A program made the translations under genes and the position numbers. Under the pieces are notes generated by a model. That model was given only the letters and a program-made list of their open reading frames with translations, was not told where the DNA came from and ran no database searches. Source: Tannerella sp. oral taxon 808 (GTDB lineage Bacteria > Bacteroidota > Bacteroidia > Bacteroidales > Tannerellaceae). Taken from it: DNA of 5,332 bases. The stretch covers positions 1-5,332 of the forward strand of contig MIQB01000121.1 in the NCBI GenBank assembly GCA_002890585.1, in the 5' to 3' direction. Of this stretch, positions 5,161-5,332 are shown in pieces (within the stretch, counting starts at the first letter, position 1; each line of letters begins with the position of its first letter).

Positions 5161-5332
5161 TCACACCATCTGCTTCGAGCAGCTCAGGGCGATGACGCCC
5201 GTCAGCTCGGTGTAGAGCTGGTCGTACTCCGGACTGCCGTCGAAGTCGTCGCCTGGATTGTACTTCGCGATGGTTTCGCGGATGGCGTCGCTCTGCAACA
5301 GTCGCAGCGCAACAGCCTCAATGCGATCGGGC
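5161..5332 (-). CDS. Likely DUF1896 family protein, 3' part
   Basis: The minus strand is open from the right edge to the TGA at 5163-5161, giving the last 56 residues; the start is outside the window. The visible part is acidic and helical in character (DRIEAVALRLLQSDAIRE), then a short DDFDGSPEYDQLYTELTG stretch and the end VIALSCSKQMV. The block SPEYDQLYTELTG closely resembles the C-terminal signature I recall for DUF1896 proteins, which are encoded in the replication and maintenance part of Bacteroidetes conjugative elements, often near helicase and topoisomerase genes. The function of the family is unknown. The region is GC-rich like the tra genes, in line with it being part of the element's backbone. 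Too little is visible to exclude another family; the frame itself is convincing. Confidence 0.6.
   Translation of the reverse strand, partial: PDRIEAVALRLLQSDAIRETIAKYNPGDDFDGSPEYDQLYTELTGVIALSCSKQMV

Overview
The window looks like the 3' end of a Bacteroidetes (probably Bacteroidales) conjugative transposon of the CTnDOT family, with accessory cargo beyond the transfer operon. The basis is protein resemblance: the end of TraN, then TraO and TraQ/DUF3872 in the usual order, followed by the lysozyme that often closes this operon. The -7 element TAACTTTG also fits the Bacteroidetes promoter consensus (TAnnTTTG). I cannot name the genus; the GC-rich tra genes (one counted 60-base line in traO is 70% GC) only show that this is not a low-GC member.

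Layout: positions 1-2112 on the plus strand hold traN (3' part), traO, traQ and a secreted GH24-like lysozyme. They end at a strong intrinsic terminator whose stem starts inside the lysozyme stop codon. Positions 2153-2394 carry no recognisable gene. From about 2395 to 4330 the minus strand holds a compact two-gene unit: a promoter, a lipoprotein C10 (streptopain-type) cysteine protease, a small lipoprotein 17 bases downstream with a strong ribosome binding site, and an intrinsic terminator. Positions 4504-4779 (minus) encode an unrecognised 91-residue protein with three predicted membrane segments. Upstream of it, and reaching over its start codon, lies a nested imperfect inverted repeat of at least 238 bp. 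At the right edge the minus strand carries the C-terminal 56 codons of a likely DUF1896 protein, typical of the maintenance module of these elements, followed by a candidate terminator.

How it fits together (inference): the conjugation operon and the DUF1896 module converge, and the protease/lipoprotein unit and the membrane-protein gene sit between them as cargo or accessory genes. C10 proteases carried on mobile elements are known from Bacteroides fragilis, so the protease is not new in kind. Its pairing with the small lipoprotein (a possible inhibitor or partner) and the long structured repeat in front of the membrane-protein gene are the parts I could not match to anything known.
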